Shown one piece after another: positions 28,916 to 37,758 of a DNA stretch of 64,000 bases. A program made the translations under genes and the position numbers. The stretch's first letter is position 1; every line of letters starts with the position of its first letter. The notes below the pieces were generated by a model. It saw only the letters and a program-made list of their open reading frames with translations, was not told the DNA's origin and did not search any database. Source of the stretch: Methylobacterium sp. 17Sr1-1 (GTDB lineage: Bacteria > Pseudomonadota > Alphaproteobacteria > Rhizobiales > Beijerinckiaceae); assembly GCF_003173775.1 (NCBI RefSeq), contig NZ_CP029552.1:149001-213000 (forward strand), written 5' to 3'.

Positions 28916-29161
28916 TCAGCCCCGCCAGACAACCTCCATCTCGCGGAACGCCACGGTCGCGAGCGTCCCCTCCGGCTCCGAGAACTCCACGATGCAGGTC
29001 TCGCTCTCGTCATGCATCGCGACGATCGTGCCCTCGGTCCCAGCCGGGATGACGGCACCGTCGTCCCCAACCACGTCGGCCAGGAGCACAACGATGCCGA
29101 GGTCGCGCGGGCCTGGCCCAACGACCGTCTCACGGAAACGGTAGGTCAGCGAGATCGCCAC
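28916..29161 (-). CDS. DUF4926-like small protein
   Basis: This 81-residue protein has a beta-rich SH3-like pattern: IVVLLADVVGDDGAVIPAGT, EGTIVAMHDESETCIVEFSE and ATVAFREMEVVW. This resembles DUF4926 proteins, whose function is unknown. It starts 3 bp after the stop of the ParB-like gene, so the two are almost certainly co-transcribed and coupled. Such short partners next to nuclease-like genes can be immunity or antitoxin proteins, but that is speculation here. Confidence 0.6.
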   Translation of the reverse strand: MAISLTYRFRETVVGPGPRDLGIVVLLADVVGDDGAVIPAGTEGTIVAMHDESETCIVEFSEPEGTLATVAFREMEVVWRG

Positions 29162-29164
29162 AGG

Positions 29165-29803
29165 TCAATCCTCGTGCGGCCCGCACCACCCCGGCAGGTA
29201 CACCGCCGCCTTGGAGCGGGCGAGGGACAGGGCCTCCTCCAGGGCGTCGGAGAAATCCTGCTTCACGTCCTTGCGCTTGATGTGCCGGCGCAGGAAATCG
29301 GCCCACAGGAACTCGCTGAACGGCGTCGTGTCCTTGGCGAAGCCCCCGGCGCGGCGCAGCTCGCCGGCGAGGCTGCGGAAGGGGTCGTCGGCGAGGTCCT
29401 CGATGCTCTTCGGAAGGTCGCCGACGTCCCGGCGCACGCCGTCCGCATCGTAGGGGTGGACCCAGGCGCGGTGGTCGGCGACGACCCAGAACGCGTCCTT
29501 CTCGAGGTGGTGCAGGTCGGCCACCACGAAGGTGAACACGCTCGCGACCCCCTCCTCCTGCAGCGCGCGGGCGAGGTGGTGGTGGTCGATGACGTAGCGG
29601 CGCTTCTTCGGCCCGAGCAGGACCGGGATCATGTGCGAGTCGAGGAACGCCTCGCGGTCCTTGTCGTCGATCTCGCGCCAGCGCCGGCGCTTGGCCTCGA
29701 CCTCCCGGTAGCCGACCGTCATCTGCGTCGGGCGCAGCTCGGCGATCGGCGTGCTGTGGAGAATCGGGTCGCGGACGGAGGAGCGGGGCATCGGAGGGAT
29801 CAT
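29165..29803 (-). CDS. ParB-like nuclease family protein (ParBc_2)
   Basis: This 212-residue protein has a ParB/sulfiredoxin-like N-terminal domain: TPIAELRPTQMTVGYREVEA, SHMIPVLLGPKKRRYVIDHH and HLARALQEEGV, with the His-rich motif of the ParBc_2 group. The C-terminal half is helical and ends AVYLPGWCGPHED. It is unlike chromosomal ParB (no HTH domain). ATG 29803 follows GAAGG. It is coupled to the DUF4926-like gene downstream. Confidence 0.75.
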   Translation of the reverse strand: MIPPMPRSSVRDPILHSTPIAELRPTQMTVGYREVEAKRRRWREIDDKDREAFLDSHMIPVLLGPKKRRYVIDHHHLARALQEEGVASVFTFVVADLHHLEKDAFWVVADHRAWVHPYDADGVRRDVGDLPKSIEDLADDPFRSLAGELRRAGGFAKDTTPFSEFLWADFLRRHIKRKDVKQDFSDALEEALSLARSKAAVYLPGWCGPHED

Positions 29804-30327
29804 CGGCCTTCATGCGCGCGGGACCCCCGCGCCGGACCAGGAAGACTTGGTCGCACCCTCCCCTGGGTCAAGGCGCCGGACCGATGCCACACGGTCTAAC
29901 AGGTGCCCGTCATCTCGCCCGAACGGATTAATCCCCGCCTCTGAAAATATTTTTCCGAGGGTTTCAAGCTCCTCGCACCACTGATGTTTTTCCGGTTCAA
30001 TGACGGCCTGGGCGGGACGCCGACCCATGCCTTCGCGGCAGGTGGAGGGGCCTCCGGTCAACCTTGACTTGGCCTTGTTTTGCTCGCCAAGAGACGGCGA
30101 CGGGGCGTCGTCCGCGAGGCGCGGCGCCCCGGCCCGGCTTCTGCTCCGTCGCCCACCGCTGTCATGGATCTGACGTAGGGACAGGGCAGGACACCCGGGA
30201 GATCCGGTCTCAAGGCACAGACAGGGGCCGGTCGGCCCGGAACCGCTCGGCTGCCGCCCCGTCGCAGGGCGGGAAGCCGGGGGTCCCGAGGACCCGGCCG
30301 CACACCCCGGCGATTGGTCGGCGCGCG
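29804..30327. other. intergenic stretch with AT-richer patch
   Basis: The stretch between the divergent ParB-like gene and the efflux operon is clearly less GC-rich than its surroundings at 29880-30010. It contains one possible small leftward gene (29810-30028) and, for the rightward operon, no clear promoter. A near match to an EcfG promoter at 30239 has CGTC instead of CGTT. Confidence 0.4.
29810..30028 (-). CDS. possible small AT-rich protein gene
   Basis: This reading frame of 72 residues ends 6 bp before the ParB-like gene on the same strand. Its middle part (PEKHQWCEELETLGKIFSEA followed by GINPFGRDDGHLLDR) has a protein-like mix of charged and hydrophobic residues, and GAAGG precedes ATG 30028. 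Third codon positions are much less GC-rich than in neighbours, so it may be acquired or not a gene. No family is recognised. Confidence 0.35.
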   Translation of the reverse strand: MGRRPAQAVIEPEKHQWCEELETLGKIFSEAGINPFGRDDGHLLDRVASVRRLDPGEGATKSSWSGAGVPRA

Positions 30328-31641
30328 ATGGACACCAACAACCCTCTGACCAAGGAGCCTGTGACCTCCCGGGTGGCGGCGCGGCGGCGCGGCGGCCTCG
30401 GCTGGGTCGTCATCATCCTCATCCTCGCGGGCGCGGGCGCGGCGATCGGGTATGTGCCCGCCCTCGCGCCCGTCCGCGAGCGCCTGGAGGACCTGCTGGT
30501 GCAGCGCCAGGGGGTCGAGGGCCAGGCGCCCGAGGCCGGCGAGACCACCGCCCCCCCCGTCTTCCGGCCGAGCAAGCAGCAGCGCGCGAGCTTCGGCATC
30601 GAGACCGTGCAGGCCCGCGACTTCCGGCCGGAAGGGTTCGCCGAGGGGCGGATCACCGTCAACGAGGACGACAACGTCCCGGTCTACACGCCCTATGCCG
30701 GCCGGGTGACCAAGGTGATGGTCCGGGCCGGCGACCGGGTGAAGGCCAACCAGGTCCTGTTCACCCTCGAGGCCGCCGACATGGTCTCGGCCCTCAACGA
30801 CTTCCAGGCGGCGACGAACGCGCTCGCCAAGACCTCAGCCCTGGTCAAGCTCAACCAGACCGTGGCGGCCCGGCTCCAGGAGCTGTTCCAGGCCAAGGCG
30901 GTGGCGCTGAAGGACTGGCAGCAGGCCCAGAACGACGTGATCGCCGCCCAGAGCGACCAGCGCTCGGCGGAAGCCGCGCTCCAGGCGGTGCGCAACCGCC
31001 TGCGCATCCTCGGCAAGTCGGACGCGGAGATCGACGCCTTCGCGCGGAGCGGCGCGATGAGCCCCGAGACCGAGATCCGCGCCCCGATCGCCGGCACCAT
31101 CGTGCAGCGCAAGGTGGGCCTCGGCCAGTACCTCGCCTCGGGGAGCGACCCGGCCTTCGTCATCGGCGACCTCTCGACGGTGTGGCTCGTCGCCAACGTG
31201 CGCGAGAGCGAGGTGCCGCGGATCAAGCTCGGCCAGGAGCTCGAGGCCAGCGTGATCGGCTTCCCCGACCGGGTGTTCAAGGCGAAGATCGGCTACATGG
31301 CGGCCTCCCTCGATCCCGCGACGCGCCGCCTGCCGGTGCGGGCCGAGATCGACAATGCCGAGGGCCTGCTGCGCCCCGAGATGTTCGCGACCTTCACGAT
31401 CCTGACCGGCCGCGACGAGAGCGCCCCGGCGATCCCGGCTTCCGCGATCGTCTACGAGGGCGCCCGGGCCCGGGTCTGGGTCGAGCGGCCGGACGGCACC
31501 ATCGCGTCGCGGAACGTCTCCCTCGGCCTCTCCGGCGGCGGCCTCGTCCAGGTCGTCGACGGGCTGAAGGTGGGCGAGCGGGTGGTGACCCGCGGCAGCC
31601 TGTTCATCGACCGCGCCGCCTCCGGCGACAAAGCGTCCTGA
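30328..31641 (+). CDS. efflux RND transporter periplasmic adaptor subunit
   Basis: This 437-residue membrane-fusion protein of the CusB/CzcB type has an N-terminal anchor (GLGWVVIILILAGAGAAIGYV). A barrel-sandwich half (YTPYAGRVTKVMVRAGDRVK), an alpha-hairpin of about 90 residues, the returning lipoyl half (IRAPIAGTIVQRKVGLGQYL), and the beta-barrel and membrane-proximal domains follow. It links the inner-membrane pump to the outer-membrane channel. It is the first gene of a three-gene operon; 63 bp separate it from the pump gene. Confidence 0.88.
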   Translation: MDTNNPLTKEPVTSRVAARRRGGLGWVVIILILAGAGAAIGYVPALAPVRERLEDLLVQRQGVEGQAPEAGETTAPPVFRPSKQQRASFGIETVQARDFRPEGFAEGRITVNEDDNVPVYTPYAGRVTKVMVRAGDRVKANQVLFTLEAADMVSALNDFQAATNALAKTSALVKLNQTVAARLQELFQAKAVALKDWQQAQNDVIAAQSDQRSAEAALQAVRNRLRILGKSDAEIDAFARSGAMSPETEIRAPIAGTIVQRKVGLGQYLASGSDPAFVIGDLSTVWLVANVRESEVPRIKLGQELEASVIGFPDRVFKAKIGYMAASLDPATRRLPVRAEIDNAEGLLRPEMFATFTILTGRDESAPAIPASAIVYEGARARVWVERPDGTIASRNVSLGLSGGGLVQVVDGLKVGERVVTRGSLFIDRAASGDKAS

Positions 31642-31704
31642 CTCCCGGCCTCCCGAGTTCGGCTTTCTTGTGCCCGTGATTCCAAACCCCGCGAGAGGGG
31701 CACC

Positions 31705-34700
31705 ATGAACCGCCTGATCGACTTCGCCCTGCGCCAGCGGGTGCTGGTGCTGCTCCTCTTCATCGCGATGCTCGGGATCGGCTACGCGAGCTTCCAGCAG
31801 CTCAACATCGAGGCCTATCCGGATCCGGTGCCGCCGCTCGTCGACGTCATCACCCAGAATCCGGGCCAGTCGGCCGAGGAGATCGAGCGCTACATCACCA
31901 TCCCGCTGGAGGTGCAGCTCGCCGGCATCCCCAACGCCACGGTGACGCGGACGATCTCGGTCTTCGGCCTCTCGGACGTGAAGATCCAGTTCACCTACGA
32001 CTTCACCTACCAGGAGGCGCTCCAGCGCGTCCTCAACCGCCTGTCGCAGCTCTCGCCGCTGCCCAACAACGCCCAGCCGCAGATCTCGCCGACGAGCCCG
32101 ATCGGCGAGATCATGCGCTACCAGGTGGCGGGCCCGCCGGGCTTCTCCTCGACCGACCTGAAGACCCTGCAGGACTGGGTGCTGCAGCGCCGCTTCAAGG
32201 CGATCCCCGGCGTCGTCGACGTCTCGGCCTTCGGTGGCAAGACGAAGGAGTTCGAGGTCGCGGTCGACCTGCGCAAGCTCCAGGCGCAGGGGCTGACCCT
32301 GGTCCAGCTCGTCACGGCGCTGAACAACTCGAGCACCAATGTCGGCGGCCAGACCCTCAATGTCGGCGAGCAATCGGCGGTGGTGCGCGGCATCGGCCTC
32401 ATCCGCGACATGGACGACATCCGCAACACCATGATCACGCAGGTCAACGGCGTGCCGGTGCTGGTGCGCGACGTCGCCGAGGTGTCGGTCAGCAACGCGC
32501 CGCGCCTCGGCATGGTCGGCCACGAGAATGACGGCGACATCGTCGAGGGCATCGTGCTGCTCAGCCGCGGCGGCAAGAGCCTGCCGACGATCCAGCGGGT
32601 CGAGGCCGAGATCCAGAAGATCAACGCGTCGGGCATCCTGCCGCCCGGCGTGCAGGTGGTGCCGCTCTACGACCGCAGCGCGCTCATCCACACCACCACC
32701 CACACGGTGATGCACAACCTCGTCTTCGGCGTGGTGCTGGTGTTCCTGGTGCAGTGGCTCTTCCTCGGCAGCCTGAAGAGCGCGATCATCGTCGCCGCCA
32801 CCATCCCCTTCGCCTTGGGCTTCGCCATCACCATCATGGTGGCGCGGGGAGAGTCCGCGAATCTCCTGTCGCTCGGGGCGATCGATTTCGGCCTCATCGT
32901 CGACGCGACGGTGATCATGGTGGAGAACATTTTTCGCCATCTCGCCGAGCACAAGGGACCAACGAGAGCCGGCAGCGGCGTCAAGCTCGGGCTGATCGCG
33001 TCCGCCGCGCGCGAGGTGAACCGGGCGATCTTCTTCTCCGCCTCGATCATCATCGTGGGCTTCCTGCCGCTCTTCACCCTGACCGGCGTCGAGGGCCACA
33101 TCTTCGGGCCGATGGCGAAGACCTACGCCTACGCGCTGGTCGGGGGCCTGCTCGCCACCTACACGGTGTCGCCGGCGCTCTCGGCGCTCATCCTGCCGAA
33201 CCACGTCGAGGAGCGCGACACCATCGTGGTGAAGATCCTCCGGGCGCTGTTCCGGCCGCTCCAGGGCTTCACCCTGAACAACCGGGTCCTGACCATCCTG
33301 ATGACGCTGGCGATGCTCGGCTGCACGGGGGTCGCGATGCGGACGCTGGGCCTCGAGTTCCTGCCGACGCTGGAAGAGGGCAACCTCTACATCCGCGGCA
33401 CGATGCCGGCCTCGATCTCGCTGGAGGCCGGCAACCCCTATGTCGAGCGGATGCGCAAGCTGATCGGCTCCTACCCGGAGGTGACCACGGTCGTCTCGCA
33501 CCAGGGCCGGCCCGACGACGGCACCGACGCCACCGGCTTCTTCAACGTCGAGATCTTCGCCCCGCTGAAGCCAGCCGACCAGTGGCGGCCCGGCCTCACC
33601 AAGGAGAAGCTGATCGACGAGATCTCGGGCCGCTTGCGCGAGGAGCTGCCCGGCATCGAGTTCAACTTCTCGCAATACATCCAGGACAACGTCCAGGAGG
33701 CGGCCTCGGGCGTGAAGGGCGAGAACTCGGTCAAGATCTACGGCACCGACCTCGAACAGATCACCCGCACCGCCAACGAGGTGAAGGCGGCGCTCGCCAC
33801 GATCCCCGGGGTGACGGACCTGGCGGTGTTCACCTCCCTCGGCCAGCCGACGGTGCGCATCGACATCGACCGGGCGCGGGCCGCCCGCTACGGCCTCGCT
33901 CCCGGCGACATCGCCACCACCATCTCGGCGGCGATCGGCGGCCAGGCCGCCGGCGACCTCTACGAGTACGGCAGCGACCGCCACTTCCCGATGCGGGTGC
34001 GGCTGGCGCCGGAATACCGCCGCTCGCTCGAGACCATCCGCAACATCACGGTCGGAGTGACGAATCCGAGCGGCGGGGTGATGCAGGTGCCGCTCTCGGA
34101 GATCGCCCACGTCCAGCTCGTCTCGGGCGCCGCCTTCATCTACCGCGAGAACCAGGAGCGCTACATCCCGGTGAAGTTCAGCGTCCGCGGGCGCGACCTC
34201 GGCGGCGCGGTGATCGAGGCGCAGCGGCGCGTCGCCGAGCAGGTCGAGCTGCCGGCCGGCTACCACCTCGAATGGGTCGGCGAGTTCACCAACCTCCAGG
34301 GCGCGATCGCGCGCCTGAAGCTCGTGGTGCCGCTGACGATCGGGCTGATCGCGCTCCTGCTCTACGTGAACTTCGCCTCGCTCACCGACACGCTGCTGAC
34401 CTTGAGCGTGATCCCGATGGCGCTGATCGGCGGCATCTTCGCGCTGGTGCTCACCGGCACGGCGTTCTCGGTCTCGGCGGCGATCGGCTTCATCGCGCTG
34501 TTCGGCATCTCGACCATGGAGGGCGTGATCCTGCTCTCCTACTGCAACCAGCTGATGGACGAGGGCTGGGCGCGGGCCGAGGCCATCCACCACGCCGCCG
34601 ACGTGCGGATGCGCCCGGTGATGATGACCTGCGTCGCGGCCTGCGTCGGCCTCCTGCCGGCGGCGGTCTCGACCGGCATCGGCTCGCAGGTGCAGAAGCC

Positions 34701-34842
34701 TCTCGCCCTGGTGGTGGTGGGCGGCATCCTGCTGGCGCCGATCCTGATCCTGGTGGTGCTGCCGGTGCTGATCGCGGCCTTCTCGCGCCACCGTCCGCGG
34801 GTGCCTGTCGCCCCGGTGCGACAGCCCGAGCCGGCGGAGTGA
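31705..34842 (+). CDS. efflux RND transporter permease (CusA/CzcA family)
   Basis: This 1045-residue proton-driven pump has the usual 12 helices and two large periplasmic loops. TM4 reads LGAIDFGLIVDATVIMVENI, the HME-type D-F-G-x-x-x-D motif with proton-relay Asp residues. It has Ala-Thr where CzcA/CusA usually have Gly-Ala/Ser. The residues expected for metal methionine clusters were not traced, so metal versus organic substrate is undecided. ATG 31705 follows AGAGGGG. The operon carries adaptor, pump and outer-membrane factor in order. Confidence 0.9.
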   Translation: MNRLIDFALRQRVLVLLLFIAMLGIGYASFQQLNIEAYPDPVPPLVDVITQNPGQSAEEIERYITIPLEVQLAGIPNATVTRTISVFGLSDVKIQFTYDFTYQEALQRVLNRLSQLSPLPNNAQPQISPTSPIGEIMRYQVAGPPGFSSTDLKTLQDWVLQRRFKAIPGVVDVSAFGGKTKEFEVAVDLRKLQAQGLTLVQLVTALNNSSTNVGGQTLNVGEQSAVVRGIGLIRDMDDIRNTMITQVNGVPVLVRDVAEVSVSNAPRLGMVGHENDGDIVEGIVLLSRGGKSLPTIQRVEAEIQKINASGILPPGVQVVPLYDRSALIHTTTHTVMHNLVFGVVLVFLVQWLFLGSLKSAIIVAATIPFALGFAITIMVARGESANLLSLGAIDFGLIVDATVIMVENIFRHLAEHKGPTRAGSGVKLGLIASAAREVNRAIFFSASIIIVGFLPLFTLTGVEGHIFGPMAKTYAYALVGGLLATYTVSPALSALILPNHVEERDTIVVKILRALFRPLQGFTLNNRVLTILMTLAMLGCTGVAMRTLGLEFLPTLEEGNLYIRGTMPASISLEAGNPYVERMRKLIGSYPEVTTVVSHQGRPDDGTDATGFFNVEIFAPLKPADQWRPGLTKEKLIDEISGRLREELPGIEFNFSQYIQDNVQEAASGVKGENSVKIYGTDLEQITRTANEVKAALATIPGVTDLAVFTSLGQPTVRIDIDRARAARYGLAPGDIATTISAAIGGQAAGDLYEYGSDRHFPMRVRLAPEYRRSLETIRNITVGVTNPSGGVMQVPLSEIAHVQLVSGAAFIYRENQERYIPVKFSVRGRDLGGAVIEAQRRVAEQVELPAGYHLEWVGEFTNLQGAIARLKLVVPLTIGLIALLLYVNFASLTDTLLTLSVIPMALIGGIFALVLTGTAFSVSAAIGFIALFGISTMEGVILLSYCNQLMDEGWARAEAIHHAADVRMRPVMMTCVAACVGLLPAAVSTGIGSQVQKPLALVVVGGILLAPILILVVLPVLIAAFSRHRPRVPVAPVRQPEPAE

Positions 34843-34847
34843 GCTAG

Positions 34848-36629
34848 ATGCTGTCCCGACCCGACACGCTCTCCCCCGCCTCCGCCAGTATGCCCCCTTC
34901 CATGCGCGCCCTCCTGCGCCTCTCGACCGCGATCACGGCCCCGCGCGCCGCCTCTGCCGGATCCTCGGCGGAGTGCGCGCTGACGGGCGGCCCGAACCCG
35001 GACGAGACGGATCCGGGCGACGCCGGCTTGGGCGACGCCGGCTTGGGCGACGCCGGCTTGGGCGACGCCGGCTTGGGCGACGCCGGCTTGGGCGACGAGG
35101 CGGGACCCCGTCCCGCCGCGCGCACCGCGGCCCGCATCCTGGCGGCGGCGCTCGCCGCCGCCTCGGCCTCGGCCTGCATGGTCGGGCCCGATTTCCAGGG
35201 CGCGACGCCGCCGCCGGTCTCCCGCTACACCAGGGAGTCTCTGCGCAACCCGGACACCAGCGCCGAGGACCGCCGCAACGGCGCGCCCGGTCAGACCTTC
35301 GCCATCGGGCGCGACGTGCCGGGCGAGTGGTGGACGCTGTTTCGCTCGAAGGCCCTCAACGGCCTGGTGACCGAGGCGCTCGCCCGCAACCCGAACCTCG
35401 AGGCGGCCCAGGCGAGCTTGCGGGCGGCGCGGGCCACCACGGAGGCGCAGCGCGGCGCGCTCTTCCCGCAGGTCGGCTTCAACTCCCAGGCCTCCTATAA
35501 CAAGGCCCCGGGCGGCGACCTGCAATCGCCGCTCAACGACAATTCGCTGCTCTACAGCCTCGTCACCCCGCAGGTGACGGTGAGCTTTGCCCCCGACGTG
35601 TTCGGCGGCACCCGTCGCGCCCTGGAATCGCAGGCGGCCCAGGCCGAGGGGCAGCTCTGGCAGTTGGAGGCGGCCTATCTCACGCTGAGTTCCAACGTCG
35701 TCGCGGCGGCGATCCAGGAAGCCTCCCTGCGGGCCCAGATCGCCGCGACCGAGAAGGTGATCCAGGCCCAGACCGACCTCCTGAACCTGATCACCAAGCA
35801 GCAGAATGCCGGGCAGGTCGCGGGCGCCGACGTGGTGCAGCAGACCGCGCTGCTGGCCCAGTCGCAGCAATTGCTGCCGCCCTTGCAGCGCGCGCTCGCC
35901 CAGCAGCGCAACCTGCTGACGGCGCTCGCCGGCCGGTTCCCGAGCGAGGAGGTGAGCCAGACCTTCACGCTGGCCTCGCTGCACCTGCCCCGCACCCTGC
36001 CGGTGAGCCTGCCCTCGCGGCTGATCGAGCAGCGCCCGGACGTGAAGGCCGCCGAGGCCGCGGTCCACGCGGCGAGCGCGCAGGTCGGCGTCGCGGTGGC
36101 CAACCGCCTGCCGCAATTCACCATCTCGGGCGCGGTCGGCGCCAGCGCGACCAACTTCGCCGGCCTGCTCAACCCGGCCGCCAGCCTCTGGACCATCGCC
36201 GGCGCGGTGGCCCAGCCGCTCTTCGACGGCGGCACCCTCTTTCGGCGCCAGCAGGCGGCGGAGGAGAACCTGGTTGCGGCGCAAGCCCAGTACCGCGCCA
36301 CCGTCATCACCGCCTACCAGAACGTGGCGGATGCCCTGCGTGCCCTCCAGGCCGACGGCCGCGCGGTGGCGGCCGCCAACGCCGCCGCCAAGGCGAGCCA
36401 GCAGAGCGTGGAACTGGTGCGCAAGCAGTTCGGCCTCGGCGCGGTCAGCAGCGCCTCGCTGCTCATCACCCAGTCGGCCTATCTCCAGGCCGTGGTGACC
36501 CAGGCCCAGGCGCAGGCGAACCAGTACGCCGATACGGCGGCCCTGTTCCAGGCGCTCGGCGGCGGATGGTGGAACCGGCGCGACGTGAAGCCGGCGCGCG
36601 ACCCGAAGGACCCGGCGCCGTTCCTGTAG
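34848..36629 (+). CDS. efflux outer membrane subunit, NodT/OprM family lipoprotein
   Basis: The protein has the TolC-fold halves of the NodT family (WWTLFRSKALNGLVTEAL, then LIEQRPDVKAAEAAVHAASA and LFDGGTLFRRQQAAEENLVA). A lipoprotein signal, RTAARILAAALAAASASAC, is followed by MVGPDF, but Cys lies about 105 residues from ATG 34848. In between are five copies of G-D-A-G-L. Either the long N terminus is real or translation starts later, for example at TTG 35088 within the last repeat, which would give a normal signal peptide but has no obvious ribosome site. Confidence 0.85.
   Translation: MLSRPDTLSPASASMPPSMRALLRLSTAITAPRAASAGSSAECALTGGPNPDETDPGDAGLGDAGLGDAGLGDAGLGDAGLGDEAGPRPAARTAARILAAALAAASASACMVGPDFQGATPPPVSRYTRESLRNPDTSAEDRRNGAPGQTFAIGRDVPGEWWTLFRSKALNGLVTEALARNPNLEAAQASLRAARATTEAQRGALFPQVGFNSQASYNKAPGGDLQSPLNDNSLLYSLVTPQVTVSFAPDVFGGTRRALESQAAQAEGQLWQLEAAYLTLSSNVVAAAIQEASLRAQIAATEKVIQAQTDLLNLITKQQNAGQVAGADVVQQTALLAQSQQLLPPLQRALAQQRNLLTALAGRFPSEEVSQTFTLASLHLPRTLPVSLPSRLIEQRPDVKAAEAAVHAASAQVGVAVANRLPQFTISGAVGASATNFAGLLNPAASLWTIAGAVAQPLFDGGTLFRRQQAAEENLVAAQAQYRATVITAYQNVADALRALQADGRAVAAANAAAKASQQSVELVRKQFGLGAVSSASLLITQSAYLQAVVTQAQAQANQYADTAALFQALGGGWWNRRDVKPARDPKDPAPFL
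35016..35090 (+). repeat. 15-bp tandem repeat, five copies
   Basis: Five exact copies of GGCGACGCCGGCTTG, in frame, encode Gly-Asp-Ala-Gly-Leu. They lie just upstream of the lipoprotein signal of the outer-membrane efflux factor. Each unit contains an in-frame TTG that could in principle act as a start codon. Confidence 0.9.
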
Positions 36630-36685
36630 CCGGCGGTCGTCGCCCGGCCGCGCAGCACGGCGGCCAGCGAACACCTTTGCGGGGT

Positions 36686-37036
36686 TCAGCGCAGGTCTAT
36701 GACGGCGCGGCCCGGCGCGGGGCCGTCCCAGGGAGCGGCCTTGTCCTTGAGAAAGTCGTCCTGACGGCGCGCCGGCGGCGCCTGATCCGCCGCGCCGCGG
36801 GGCTGCGCCCGGGCCGGAGCCATCGCGTCGAGGGCCGTCGCGGCCGTCGCGCCGGGCAGCCCCGCTGGATTGGCGACCCGCCCCTCGGCCTGGTCCAGGC
36901 AGCGCCGCAGCGCGCCGGGATCGGGCAGGAGCGTGCAGTCGTTCACGCTGGTGGGGCTCGTCTGCGCGAGGGAGCCGGTCGCGAGCAGCGGCAGCAGCAG
37001 GAGGGCGGCCCGCAATCCCGGTCCGGTTCCGCTCAC
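36686..37036 (-). CDS. small secreted protein of a C-x11-C family (paralogue A)
   Basis: This 116-residue protein is not recognised. GTG 37036 overlaps the stop of the upstream gene as GTGA. A signal peptide (GLRAALLLLPLLATGSLAQ) is followed by SVNDCTLLPDPGALRRCLDQ: the pattern V-N-D-C-T-x3-D-P-x-A-L-R-x-C-x-D, with Cys residues 11 apart and probably disulfide-bonded. The tail is Pro/Ala/Gln-rich. An equally long paralogue with the same motif lies at 42952-43302, on the other side of the curli genes. Confidence 0.65.
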   Translation of the reverse strand: MSGTGPGLRAALLLLPLLATGSLAQTSPTSVNDCTLLPDPGALRRCLDQAEGRVANPAGLPGATAATALDAMAPARAQPRGAADQAPPARRQDDFLKDKAAPWDGPAPGRAVIDLR

Positions 37037-37758
37037 GGGCGCGCCGTCCTCGCGCGGGTATCCACCTGCCGGATCTCGATCTCGCTCGGTTCCGAGGGAC
37101 GGATCCGCTTCGGTACCGGCGCCGCGGTGGCGACCTGCTGGCTCGCCGGCATCGCGGGAGCAGCTTGCGCCGCGCGGGCCAGGCCCGGCTGCGCCGCCCG
37201 GCCCTGCGCCGGCGGGCTCGCCTGCTGCGCCTGCGCCGGGGCGGCCGGCGCCGCCTTGTCGAGGCGGCCGAGGCGGACCCGGACGTACTCCACGGCGCGC
37301 TTGCCGGCGTCGAAGCCGCACTCGTAGGTGACGCGGACCCAGTCCTTCTGCGGGCTCAGGAAGCGGATCGAGTCGCCCCGGTAGCGCACCAGGGTCGAGG
37401 CGCCCTCCGGGGCTTCGGCCTGCTGGAAGATCTTGGCGAACGGCCGGCTGACCCACTCGAAATCCGTCGGCGCCTCCGCCTCGACGCGGGGCGCGCAGAG
37501 TTGGGCGGCCACCTCGGAATTCGCCCGCACGCAGGCGGAATCGCAGCCGGGCGCCGGCTGCGGCGGCGCGGTGGCCTGAGCCGGGGCGGGGCCGGCGGCT
37601 GGCTGGCCGGCAGCGAGGCCGGCCTGGACCTGCTGATGGGAGGCGGGGCCGGCCGGCGCCGGCTGGGGCGGCGCCGTCTGCCCGAAGGCCGGTCCGGCCA
37701 ATCCGGCGACCGCGACGAGGAGCCGGGCGCTCCCGCGCGCTGGACGAAGTCGCTGCAT
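37033..37758 (-). CDS. secreted Cys-containing hypothetical protein
   Basis: This 241-residue exported protein is not recognised. A signal peptide (LLVAVAGLAGPAFGQ) is followed by a Pro/Ala/Gln-rich stretch, a compact domain of about 90 residues with four or more cysteines (GCDSACVRANSEVAAQLCAP and WVRVTYECGFD), and a second Ala/Pro/Gln-rich tail. The cysteines suggest a disulfide-stabilised periplasmic or surface domain. It is coupled by a 4-bp overlap to the C-x11-C paralogue downstream, which suggests a shared role, perhaps linked to the neighbouring curli locus. Confidence 0.6.
   Translation of the reverse strand: MQRLRPARGSARLLVAVAGLAGPAFGQTAPPQPAPAGPASHQQVQAGLAAGQPAAGPAPAQATAPPQPAPGCDSACVRANSEVAAQLCAPRVEAEAPTDFEWVSRPFAKIFQQAEAPEGASTLVRYRGDSIRFLSPQKDWVRVTYECGFDAGKRAVEYVRVRLGRLDKAAPAAPAQAQQASPPAQGRAAQPGLARAAQAAPAMPASQQVATAAPVPKRIRPSEPSEIEIRQVDTRARTARP

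Noticed and set aside
30239..30263. EcfG-like motif GGAAC-N16-CGTC before the efflux operon
   Set aside because: The -10 box deviates in the last base of CGTT, and the efflux genes have no other stress link, so it was not listed as a promoter.
30835..34791. Open frame of 1318 codons on the minus strand opposite the RND pump
   Set aside because: It is an antisense shadow in high-GC DNA: its product is Arg/Asp/His/Gly-rich without domain motifs, while the plus strand encodes a complete 1045-residue RND permease.
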